This document shows, one piece after another, positions 1-5,355 of a DNA stretch of 5,508 nucleotides. Position 1 is the first letter of the stretch, and every line of letters begins with the position of its first letter. The DNA comes from Alphaproteobacteria bacterium (lineage in GTDB: Bacteria; Pseudomonadota; Alphaproteobacteria; Rhodobacterales; Rhodobacteraceae). The notes under the pieces are model-generated. The model did not search any database, was not told the DNA's origin, and saw only the letters and a list, made by a program, of their open reading frames with translations. The stretch is from the NCBI GenBank assembly GCA_003695135.1, contig RFIR01000484.1, forward strand, positions 1 to 5,508, read 5' to 3'. The position numbers and the translations under genes are program-made.

Positions 1-327
1 CTGAAGGATGGCTGGCCGGTGCTGCTGATCGGCTCGCCCGGCGGGTCGCGAATCATCCCCTATGTCGCCGAGAACATCATCCGCATCCTCGATCTCGGCA
101 TCGACCCGGCCGCGGCGCTGGGTGCGGGCCACATCGTCAACCGCAACGGCGCGACCGAGCTGGAGGAGGAGAGCACCGCGCTCGCCTTCCGCGCGGCGCT
201 GGAGGCCAGGGGCCACGAGATCGCGGTGAAGAATCTCAATTCGGGCCTGCATGTGATCCTGATCGGCGATGAGGTGATGATCGGCGCCGCCGATCCGCGG
301 CGCGAGGGCACGGTGGAGGGCGAATAG
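1..327 (+). CDS. ggt: Gamma-glutamyltransferase (gamma-glutamyltranspeptidase), C-terminal part; 5' end outside window
   Basis: This is the last 108 codons of a gamma-glutamyltransferase, the N-terminal-nucleophile enzyme that cleaves glutathione and transfers or hydrolyses its gamma-glutamyl group, usually in the periplasm. The frame is open from base 1 and ends at TAG 325-327. What is seen is the end of the small subunit. GSPGGSRII at about residues 11-19 of the fragment carries the Gly-Gly pair that forms the oxyanion hole in characterised family members. GAADPRREG near the C-terminus is the family's usual closing motif. The catalytic threonine and the autoprocessing site lie upstream, outside the window, so activity cannot be judged. 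The gene is followed by 89 bases and then the rhodanese gene on the same strand. Both touch sulfur/thiol chemistry, but co-transcription is not shown. The family call is firm; substrate preference is unknown. Confidence 0.93.
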   Translation: MKDGWPVLLIGSPGGSRIIPYVAENIIRILDLGIDPAAALGAGHIVNRNGATELEEESTALAFRAALEARGHEIAVKNLNSGLHVILIGDEVMIGAADPRREGTVEGE

Positions 328-339
328 GCGGCGGGGCAT

Positions 340-353
340 TTGATCCTGATCAG
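340..353 (+). promoter_or_regulatory. FNR/FnrL-like binding box upstream of the rhodanese gene
   Basis: The sequence TTGAT-CCTG-ATCAG matches the FNR/FnrL/FixK consensus TTGAT-N4-ATCAA at nine of ten defined positions. Its centre is at 346.5, about 70 bases before the rhodanese ATG at 417. A loose -10-like hexamer, GCTAAC, lies at 374-379. If that is used, transcription would start near 386 and the box would centre near -40, the spacing of class II FNR-activated promoters. The inner ten bases 345-354 (CCTGATCAGG) form a perfect palindrome. The match is direct; its use as an oxygen-responsive site is inference. Confidence 0.5.
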
Positions 354-404
354 GGACAGGCGCCGGACTGCCGGCTAACCGGGGCTCCGTAACCACACAG
401 GCAA

Positions 405-410
405 TGGAGA
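405..410 (+). promoter_or_regulatory. Shine-Dalgarno site fixing the rhodanese start
   Basis: TGGAGA lies seven bases (counted from GGAG) before the ATG at 417. This supports that ATG as the true start, and the predicted protein then opens with a well-formed signal peptide. Confidence 0.75.
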
Positions 411-416
411 CGACTC

Positions 417-1001
417 ATGCTCAGAACCGCGCTGTTTGCCATCTTCGCGGCGCTGGCCCTGCCCGCACTGGGCCAGATCGCGACATCGGTCAATCCCGAT
501 ACGCTCAACGAGCACCGCAAGACGGCGCTCGGCCTCTATGTCACCTCGGCCGAGGCCTATGCGGCGATCCGGAAGGATCCCGGGATCGTGCTGCTCGATG
601 TCCGCACGCCAGAGGAGTTCAATTTCGTCGGCCATGCCAAGGCCGCCGATGCCAATGTGCCCTTCAACTTCATGGATGCAACGAAATTGCCGGCAAAGGG
701 CGGCAATTACGGCTGGCGCCACAACGACAACTTCCTGGCCGATGTCGCCGCGGTCATGGCCCGGCTGGGCAAGGGCAAGGATGACGTGATCTTCGTGATG
801 TGCCGTTCGGGCCATCGCTCGGCCGCTTCGGTCAATGCGCTGGCCAAGGCGGGATACACACAGGTCTACAACGTGATCGACGGCTTCGAGGGCAGCAAGA
901 ACAAGGCGACCGGGCATCGCGACAAGGAGGGCTGGCGCTTCGAGAACCTGCCCTGGACCTACAGGATCCGGCCCGATCAGGCCTATCGCCCGGCGGGGTG
1001 A
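417..1001 (+). CDS. Exported (periplasmic) rhodanese-domain protein
   Basis: This 194-residue protein begins with a signal peptide: Arg3, a hydrophobic run over about residues 4-17, and a likely cleavage after Ala-Leu-Gly (about residue 19). One rhodanese domain follows, about 42-160. Its landmarks are DVRTPEEF at 61-68, the active-site loop CRSGHRS at 129-135 with the sulfur-carrying Cys129, and YNVIDGFEG at 151-159. The tail has the GWRFENLPW-type ending common in single-domain periplasmic rhodaneses. Such proteins carry persulfide sulfur on the loop cysteine; the donor and acceptor here cannot be read from the sequence. Between strand 1 and the active site there is an insertion-like segment (about 83-105, rich in Asn, Lys, Gly and aromatic residues) that may shape specificity. 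A good ribosome site precedes the ATG, and a near-consensus FNR box lies upstream, suggesting control by oxygen. Family call is sure; physiological role is open. Confidence 0.92.
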   Translation: MLRTALFAIFAALALPALGQIATSVNPDTLNEHRKTALGLYVTSAEAYAAIRKDPGIVLLDVRTPEEFNFVGHAKAADANVPFNFMDATKLPAKGGNYGWRHNDNFLADVAAVMARLGKGKDDVIFVMCRSGHRSAASVNALAKAGYTQVYNVIDGFEGSKNKATGHRDKEGWRFENLPWTYRIRPDQAYRPAG

Positions 1002-1062
1002 GCGGTCGGTGCGCGATGCGCGACGTCGCGCTCGGACACCCCCGGTGCGAGACGAACCGGCC

Positions 1063-1118
1063 ATGCGCCCGCATTGCCATTGTCGCCTTGAACAATGGCG
1101 TCCCCATGGCGGGCGCAT
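1063..1118. other. Large two-stage stem-loop downstream of the rhodanese gene
   Basis: ATGCGCCCGC (1063-1072) is the exact reverse complement of GCGGGCGCAT (1109-1118). Inside it GCCATTGT (1076-1083) is the exact reverse complement of ACAATGGC (1092-1099), enclosing an eight-base loop. The two stems are separated by an asymmetric internal loop of 3 and 9 bases. CGG 1058-1060 with CCG 1121-1123 could extend the base across small bulges. It starts 61 bases after the rhodanese stop, so it could end transcription or protect the mRNA 3' end. There is no T-tract on either side, so it is not a standard intrinsic terminator. Confidence 0.6.
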
Positions 1119-1288
1119 ACCCGTCCAGGGTGGGCGGAGGGCCTTGCAACGGGAGTCGGGATGAACCGGGTTGAACGCGACACGCTCCAGCTCACGTTCG
1201 GGCCCCCAGCGAAACTCTGCCGCTCAGGCCGGGGCGTCGCGCCCGGGCAGCGCGAAACACTGCACAGGGTCCTGCACGAAACATGATC

Positions 1289-1488
1289 GCGCGCGTGAAA
1301 TGGTTTGGGAAGACCCCCGTGAAACTGCAGCGCGACGGGACATCCCGGGGGAGACGCATTTACTGCCAAGCTGTGCTGCGCGCGCGTAAAGTAATTATAA
1401 GAGACCTCTGCAAAACTCCGGCATGAATGCAAACTGCTGAATCGGTCCGGTTTCCGGTCATCATGATCGCGCGCGCGTAAAGTAATTA
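1289..1488. repeat. Degenerate 91-bp tandem repeat with a 20-bp perfect core
   Basis: The 20-mer GCGCGCGCGTAAAGTAATTA occurs at 1378-1397 and again at 1469-1488, a step of exactly 91 bases. A diverged third copy of the junction (GCGCGCG followed by TGAAATGGTTT, 1289-1306) lies a further 91 bases upstream, measured at the T after the GC run: 1296, 1387, 1478. Comparing 1296-1335 with 1387-1426, I count 23 of 40 identical bases, and most mismatches are transitions, as expected for old copies of one sequence. Similarity falls to background in the rest of the unit until the shared GC run. CATGATCGCGCGCG also recurs at 1282-1295 and 1462-1475. Confidence 0.6.
1401..1430. mobile_element. Possible solitary end (inverted-repeat remnant) of an IS5-family-like element
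   Basis: GAGACCTCTGCAAAA, starting at 1401, resembles the GAGACCTTTGCAAAA-type terminus I associate with IS5-family insertion sequences of Proteobacteria. It is preceded by TAA, compatible with the short T/A-type targets of that family. No opposite end (TTTTGCA-AGGTCTC) and no transposase gene is in the window, so at most this is a decayed remnant or part of a small non-autonomous element. The resemblance is from memory and unverified. Confidence 0.3.
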
Positions 1489-1547
1489 GAAAATAATTCC
1501 CCAATCAATATTTGCCAATCAACAGTGAAAACAATCACGACATGACC

Positions 1548-1569
1548 GGCGCCACAATTTCGTGGCGCC
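1548..1569 (-). terminator. Hairpin after guaB, possible terminator
   Basis: GGCGCCAC (1548-1555) and GTGGCGCC (1562-1569) are exact reverse complements around a six-base loop. Read on the minus strand this lies about 70 bases past the guaB stop. It has a strong GC stem but no clean run of U after it; only mixed AT-rich sequence follows. It may act as a terminator or as an mRNA 3' end block. Confidence 0.4.
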
Positions 1570-1639
1570 CCCGCGAGACGCCCGGGTCCGGCCGGCCCCC
1601 GGTTCGCGGCGGTCTCATTCCGTCAACGCGTCCTACGCC

Positions 1640-3094
1640 CTACCGCGCCCGATAGTTGGGGCTTTCGCGGGTGATCTGGACATCGTGCACATGGCTTTCG
1701 CGCAGGCCCGCCCCGGTGATGCGCACGAAGCGGGCGTTCCTGCGCATCGTCTCGATGTCGCGGCAGCCGGTATAGCCCATCGCCGCGCGCAGACCGCCGG
1801 TCAGCTGGTGCAGGACCTGTGACGCGGCCCCCTTGTAGGGCACCTGCCCCTCGATGCCCTCGGGGACGAACTTGTGCTCGGCCACCTCGGACTGGAAATA
1901 GCGGTCGGCCGAGCCGCGCGCCATCGCGCCGACCGAGCCCATGCCGCGATAGGCCTTGTAGCTGCGGCCCTGATGCAGGAACACCTCGCCCGGCGCCTCG
2001 TCGGTGCCGGCCAGCATCGAGCCGATCATGGCGCAATGGGCGCCGGCGGCGATCGCCTTGGCGAAATCGCCCGAATACTTGATGCCGCCATCGGCAATGA
2101 CGGGAATGCCGTGTTCGGCCGCGGCGCCGGCGCAGTCGAGAATCGCGGTCAGCTGCGGCACGCCGACGCCGGCGACCATGCGCGTGGTGCAGATCGAGCC
2201 CGGACCGATGCCCACCTTGACCGCATCGGCGCCGGCATCGATCAGCCGCCGCGTGGCCTCGGCGGTGGCGACGTTGCCCGCGACCACCTGCACCGCGTTC
2301 GACAGCTTCTTGACCCGCTCCACCGCCTCGGCCACCGCCGCCGCATGCCCGTGCGCGGTGTCGATCACCACCACGTCGCAGCCGGCATCGATCAGCGCCT
2401 CGCTGCGCGCCAGCCCGCTGTCGCCCACCGTGGTGGCCGCGCCCACGCGCAGCCGGCCGAGCTCGTCCTTGCAGGCCTGCGGGTTGAGCACCGCGCGTTC
2501 CAGATCTTTCAGCGTCAGCAGGCCGGTGAGCTGGCCCTCCGCGTCGACGACCAGCAGCTTCTCGATGCGGCGGGCCTGCATCAGGCTGCGCGCCTCGGCC
2601 AGATCGGCCGGCTCGCGCAGCATCGCCAGATCCTCGGAGGTCATCAGCACCCGCACGGGCGTCGAATCGTCCGAGGCAAAGCGCATGTCGCGATTGGTCA
2701 GGATGCCCAGCACCCGCCGGGCGGCATCGACCACCGGGAAGCCGGTGATGTTGTAGCGCTGCTGCAGGGCGCGGGCATCGGCCAGTGTCTGGTCGGGCGA
2801 GAGGGTGATCGGCTTGTAGACCACCCCCGATTCGAACCGCTTGACCCGGCGCACCTGTTCGGCCTGCGCCTCGATGTCGAGATTGCGGTGGAGGATGCCG
2901 AGCCCGCCGGCCTGGGCCATGGCGATCGCCATCTCCGCCTCGGTCACCGTGTCCATCGCCGAGGAAACCAGCGGGATGTTCAGCGTCACCCCGGCGGTGA
3001 CCCGCGTTCTCAGATCGACATCGGCCGGCAGGACCTCCGATTGCGCCGGGACCAGCAGCACATCGTCAAAGGTGAGCGCCTCGCGTATGTCCAT
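1640..3094 (-). CDS. guaB: Inosine-5'-monophosphate dehydrogenase (IMPDH)
   Basis: This 484-residue cytoplasmic enzyme oxidises IMP to XMP with NAD+, the first committed step to guanine nucleotides. The N-terminal ALTFDDVLLVPAQSE (6-20) is the classic IMPDH opening. A pair of CBS domains occupies about 92-205, which separates it from GMP reductase. The phosphate/catalytic loop GIGPGSICTTR (295-305) carries catalytic Cys302. The flap region holds YRGMGSVGAM (382-391), and DRYFQ places the catalytic Arg398-Tyr399. All key residues sit three positions below their E. coli equivalents (Cys305, Arg401), consistent with the slightly shorter chain. The ATG at 3094 is preceded by GGAG at eight bases' spacing. 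The frame stays open far upstream through the neighbouring gene, but that is GC-driven and not part of this protein. It lies 80 bases after the TDT transporter gene on the same strand. Confidence 0.98.
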   Translation of the reverse strand: MDIREALTFDDVLLVPAQSEVLPADVDLRTRVTAGVTLNIPLVSSAMDTVTEAEMAIAMAQAGGLGILHRNLDIEAQAEQVRRVKRFESGVVYKPITLSPDQTLADARALQQRYNITGFPVVDAARRVLGILTNRDMRFASDDSTPVRVLMTSEDLAMLREPADLAEARSLMQARRIEKLLVVDAEGQLTGLLTLKDLERAVLNPQACKDELGRLRVGAATTVGDSGLARSEALIDAGCDVVVIDTAHGHAAAVAEAVERVKKLSNAVQVVAGNVATAEATRRLIDAGADAVKVGIGPGSICTTRMVAGVGVPQLTAILDCAGAAAEHGIPVIADGGIKYSGDFAKAIAAGAHCAMIGSMLAGTDEAPGEVFLHQGRSYKAYRGMGSVGAMARGSADRYFQSEVAEHKFVPEGIEGQVPYKGAASQVLHQLTGGLRAAMGYTGCRDIETMRRNARFVRITGAGLRESHVHDVQITRESPNYRAR

Positions 3095-3144
3095 GCCCGC
3101 CTCTCCGGCCGCCTGCCCCTCATGGCGCTTCCTATTCCACGCGG

Positions 3145-3165
3145 CGGGGCGAAAGGAAAGCCCCG
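3145..3165 (-). terminator. Hairpin between the TDT transporter gene and guaB
   Basis: CGGGGC (3145-3150) and GCCCCG (3160-3165) pair perfectly around a nine-base loop. On the minus strand the loop is pyrimidine-rich (TTTCCTTTC). It lies just past the transporter stop and about 50 bases before guaB. There is no U-run after it, so it may be a weak terminator, a leader structure in the guaB mRNA, or simply GC-rich sequence. Confidence 0.35.
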
Positions 3166-3174
3166 TTGCACCGG

Positions 3175-4200
3175 TCAGGCGATGGCCGCGCCGGTCACCG
3201 CTGCCAGCCGACCGGAGGCCCAGGCGGCGAGGCTGCGGCCGAGGATCCAGGGGATCACCGCCGTGGCCGGGATCAGCACCGCCATGCCGATCCAGCCGGC
3301 GCCGAGCCCGGGCAGCAGCTTCTCGGCGGTCAGGCAGAGCCCGGCACAGGCGCCGAGCGGGAAGGTGAACGCGCCCCAGGACGGCGTCCAGCCGCCCTCG
3401 GTCAGCCAGCGCAGCTTGAGCAGGAGCAGGACGAGCGTCACCAGCGCCAGCACGAAGAGCCCCAGAAACAGCGCCTGATGGTCCAGCAGCGCCGCATCGC
3501 GCGCGATGATGGCGGTGGTGGCGAGATAGATCGCCTGGGCGGGCCGCGCGGGCGGGGGCAGAGGGGCACCGGACAGGAACCGGGCGAGCGCGGCCACCGC
3601 GATCGCCACTGCGGGGAGGAGCGAGCCGTAAAGCAGCGCCAGCGACAGCTGCGGATAGCCCAGCGCGATGCCGGCAGGCGGTGCCACCACCTGTCCCACC
3701 AGCGGCAGGAACAGCACCGGGCCGAGCGGCAGCTCCCGCCAGCCGCCTTCGCGCCATTCCCCGATCATGATCGCCAGCACCGCCACCGCGCAGGCCGCGT
3801 GAAGCGCAAGCCCCGCCCACCAGACCCAGCGCGCCGCCGCCTCGGCCCAGGGCAGGATCGCCGCGGCCAGAAGCATCAGCCCCATCGAGCCGGCCGAGGC
3901 CGCCGCCCGCATCGGCTTGGGTGTCAGATCCTGCAGCAGCACCGCCGGACGCCGGGCGATCTTGGCAAGAAAGGCGAGGAAGATGCCGGTGAAGACCGTG
4001 CCGAACACGACCAGCAGCAGCTCGCCGATCCAGCCCGGCGCATCCATCGCCGCCCCCGCCCCACGCCAGGCCAGCCCCAGCGACAGCGCGCCGAGGCAGG
4101 CGGGAAACAGCGCCGGCGGCGTGCGGCGCCAGAACGCCACCCGCCCGGCGGCCGTCTCGTCCGGCGCGTGGTCGGGCAGTGTGGGCCGGGACCGGGTCAT
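3175..4200 (-). CDS. TDT-family (TehA-like tellurite resistance/dicarboxylate transporter) membrane protein
   Basis: This predicted 341-residue inner-membrane protein has about ten hydrophobic helices (roughly 30-50, 58-80, 99-118, 124-147, 158-180, 183-207, 220-236, 242-263, 276-296, 300-321). The opening FPACLGALSLGLAWR (32-46) and the late GWTPSWGAFTFPLGA (270-284) are hallmarks of the tellurite-resistance/dicarboxylate transporter family, which includes TehA and the plant SLAC1 anion channels. Members conduct or export small anions. Natural substrate here is unknown and tellurite resistance should not be assumed. I chose ATG 4200 because family homology begins shortly after it. Its ribosome site is weak (CCAGG abutting the ATG), and a GTG about 20 codons in is an alternative. 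An inverted repeat lies 21-41 bases upstream. The gene lies between rlmE and guaB on the same strand. Confidence 0.85.
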   Translation of the reverse strand: MTRSRPTLPDHAPDETAAGRVAFWRRTPPALFPACLGALSLGLAWRGAGAAMDAPGWIGELLLVVFGTVFTGIFLAFLAKIARRPAVLLQDLTPKPMRAAASAGSMGLMLLAAAILPWAEAAARWVWWAGLALHAACAVAVLAIMIGEWREGGWRELPLGPVLFLPLVGQVVAPPAGIALGYPQLSLALLYGSLLPAVAIAVAALARFLSGAPLPPPARPAQAIYLATTAIIARDAALLDHQALFLGLFVLALVTLVLLLLKLRWLTEGGWTPSWGAFTFPLGACAGLCLTAEKLLPGLGAGWIGMAVLIPATAVIPWILGRSLAAWASGRLAAVTGAAIA

Positions 4201-4220
4201 CCTGGCGGTTCTGTCGAGAC

Positions 4221-4241
4221 AATTGCGTCCCGTCCGCAATT
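4221..4241 (-). promoter_or_regulatory. Inverted repeat upstream of the TDT transporter gene, possible operator
   Basis: AATTGCG (4221-4227) and CGCAATT (4235-4241) are exact reverse complements separated by seven bases. The site lies 20 bases before the chosen ATG, where it could be a repressor site over the promoter region or an mRNA leader hairpin next to the weak ribosome site. I do not recognise the binding protein. Confidence 0.4.
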
Positions 4242-4502
4242 CGGCCCGGGACAAGGAGATGTCGCCAACAAACGCCTCGCCCGGGCCACAGCGCGGGCGG
4301 CGCCCGACCCTCCCCCCGGGGGCGCATTTCCACGTTTGATCAAGGGCATGGTCGTGACGCGGCCGCCTGCCGTACCGGGTAAAACCTGTTCTTCGCAGCA
4401 CCCTCCCGGGTCAGGGGTCCAGATGCCGGGTTCATTCTGCCAGAGCATGTCGTGGCCAATACCATTCTTCCCCGCTCCTGGCGCAAGGCATGCGGCGGCC
4501 CG

Positions 4503-4584
4503 GGTGGGCGCGAATGCGCCCGCCTGGGGGGTGAGGCCGCGAACGCCATGCGTTCGAGTGAGCGGCCGAACGGGCGCATGCCCG
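4503..4584. repeat. Cluster of three consecutive hairpins downstream of rlmE
   Basis: Three inverted repeats follow each other: 4503-4511 with 4516-4524 (nine pairs including one G-T, loop GAAT); CGAACGC 4540-4546 with GCGTTCG 4550-4556 (loop CAT); and CGGGC 4571-4575 with GCCCG 4580-4584 (loop GCAT). Loops are all three or four bases. On the minus strand they begin about 48 bases after the rlmE stop. They may stop transcription or stabilise the gppA-rlmE message. None has a U-tract. Confidence 0.5.
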
Positions 4585-4631
4585 GATCGCTGCGCGCCCC
4601 GGGCGGGCAAGGTCGATTGACGCGACATGCA

Positions 4632-5354
4632 CTAGCGATCCTGGGTCGCTGGCCGGCCGCGGAACCCGGTGGCGACGAGGTATTTCTCCGAACTGTCGGC
4701 GCGGCTGGCCGGCGGCTTCACATGCGCGACCCGGGCAAAGCCGCGCTTGAGCCGGGCCAGCAGACCCGCCTCCGCGCCGCCCGCCAGCACCTTGGCGACG
4801 AAGGCGCCGCTGGGCGAAAGCACCTCCATGGCGAATTGCGCGGCCGCCTCGCACAGTGCAACGATGCGCAGATGATCGGTCTGCCGGTGCCCCGACGCCG
4901 CCGGCGCCATGTCCGAAAGCACCACATCGACCCGGTCGCCGACCAGTGCGCGCAGACGGTCATCCGCGCCTTCGTCAAGGAAATCGAGCGTGACCTGCTC
5001 GGCCCCGGGCACCGGGTCGAAACCCTGCAGATCGACCGCGATCACCCGCCCGCGCGGCTTGCCCGGCGCGCCCGCCGCATTGACCCGCGCCACGGCGATC
5101 TGGCTCCAGCCGCCCGGCGCGGCGCCGAGGTCGATCACATGCATGCCCGGGGCCAGCAGCCGGTATTTCTCGTCGATCTGGGCGAGCTTGAAGGCGGCTC
5201 GGCTGCGATAGCCCACGCGCCTTGCCTGCGCGACGTAAGGATCGTTGAGCTGGCGTTCCAGCCAGCGTGTCGAGGACAGCTTGCGCCCGCGCGCGGTCTT
5301 CACCCGCACCTTCAGATCGCGCGCCCCGCGCCCTGAATCCGGTTTGCGCGCCAT
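4632..5354 (-). CDS. rlmE: 23S rRNA (uridine2552-2'-O)-methyltransferase
   Basis: This 240-residue protein (RrmJ/FtsJ family) 2'-O-methylates U2552 in the A-loop of 23S rRNA on the large ribosomal subunit, using S-adenosylmethionine. The SAM-binding motif VIDLGAAPGGWSQ is at 73-85. The catalytic K-D-K-E tetrad is complete: Lys56 (in RSRAAFK), Asp148 (in VVLSDMAP), Lys188 (in FVAKVLAGG) and Glu223 (in SSEKY). These match E. coli Lys38, Asp124, Lys164 and Glu199 with regular offsets. The chain is longer than the 209-residue E. coli enzyme, mainly through an Arg/Lys-rich N-terminal extension (about 18 residues) and a six-residue insertion at about 94-101, features I associate with alphaproteobacterial members. 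The start ATG lies one base after the stop of the Ppx/GppA gene, with GGGG about nine bases upstream, implying translational coupling. Identification is firm. Confidence 0.97.
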   Translation of the reverse strand: MARKPDSGRGARDLKVRVKTARGRKLSSTRWLERQLNDPYVAQARRVGYRSRAAFKLAQIDEKYRLLAPGMHVIDLGAAPGGWSQIAVARVNAAGAPGKPRGRVIAVDLQGFDPVPGAEQVTLDFLDEGADDRLRALVGDRVDVVLSDMAPAASGHRQTDHLRIVALCEAAAQFAMEVLSPSGAFVAKVLAGGAEAGLLARLKRGFARVAHVKPPASRADSSEKYLVATGFRGRPATQDR

Positions 5355-5355
5355 A

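Larger units (their letters stand above)
1002..1639. other. 638-bp gap between convergent rhodanese and guaB genes; structured, no convincing gene
   Basis: No reading frame here has the codon bias or protein features of the flanking genes. In order the gap contains a 14-base GC palindrome (1018-1031), a large two-stage stem-loop (1063-1118), a degenerate 91-bp tandem repeat (about 1289-1488), an IS5-family-like end within it (from 1401), an AT-rich tract with repeated CAATCA words (about 1478-1540), and a hairpin after guaB (1548-1569). The AT-rich part contrasts sharply with the surrounding DNA. The mix of degenerate repeats and a possible insertion-sequence end suggests a spot that has accepted and decayed foreign or duplicated DNA. 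Confidence 0.7.
4201..4631. other. 431-bp spacer between rlmE and the TDT gene; hairpin-rich, no convincing gene
   Basis: One minus-strand frame (ATG 4628 to TGA 4197) fills this gap, but its codons end in A or T much more often than in the flanking genes, and its product is Gly/Pro/Ala/Arg-rich with no recognisable domain or membrane segment. I read the gap as non-coding. It contains three hairpins near the rlmE end (4503-4584) and an inverted repeat close to the TDT start (4221-4241). No tRNA or known RNA gene is apparent. It is long enough to hold a promoter for the TDT gene or a small RNA, but I could not place a convincing -35/-10 pair. Confidence 0.6.

Noticed and set aside
1018..1031. 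The 14-base palindrome GCGCGACGTCGCGC just after the rhodanese stop, as a terminator
   Set aside because: It can form only a five-pair stem with a four-base loop, has no T-tract, and such palindromes are common in GC-rich DNA.
375..1118. A 247-codon minus-strand frame opposite the rhodanese gene
   Set aside because: The plus strand encodes a protein with signal peptide, rhodanese motifs and ribosome site; the antisense product has none.
1051..1125. Integron attC-like recombination site suggested by the two nested stems
   Set aside because: The outer stem lacks the GTTRRRY/RYYYAAC core sites and there is no integrase or cassette arrangement nearby.
983..1504. A 173-codon minus-strand frame across the convergent gap
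   Set aside because: It overlaps the repeats and stem-loop, has mixed codon use and encodes no recognisable protein. Its FAEVS stretch is just a translation of the IS-like end.
1874..3478. A 534-codon plus-strand frame opposite guaB
   Set aside because: Its product is His/Arg/Gly-rich with no family features, and it is antisense to a gene with complete catalytic motifs.
1640..4333. An 897-codon minus-strand frame running through guaB and the upstream transporter gene
   Set aside because: Only the last 484 codons are guaB, with its own ATG and ribosome site. The upstream part is an alternate-frame reading of the transporter gene, stop-free because of high GC.
4336..4343. TTGATCAA palindrome as a second FNR box
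   Set aside because: The half-sites overlap with no four-base spacer, so it does not fit the FNR consensus.
3166..4620. A 484-codon plus-strand frame opposite the transporter gene and the spacer
   Set aside because: Its Arg/Gln/Pro-rich composition with no domain is typical of antisense shadows in GC-rich DNA.
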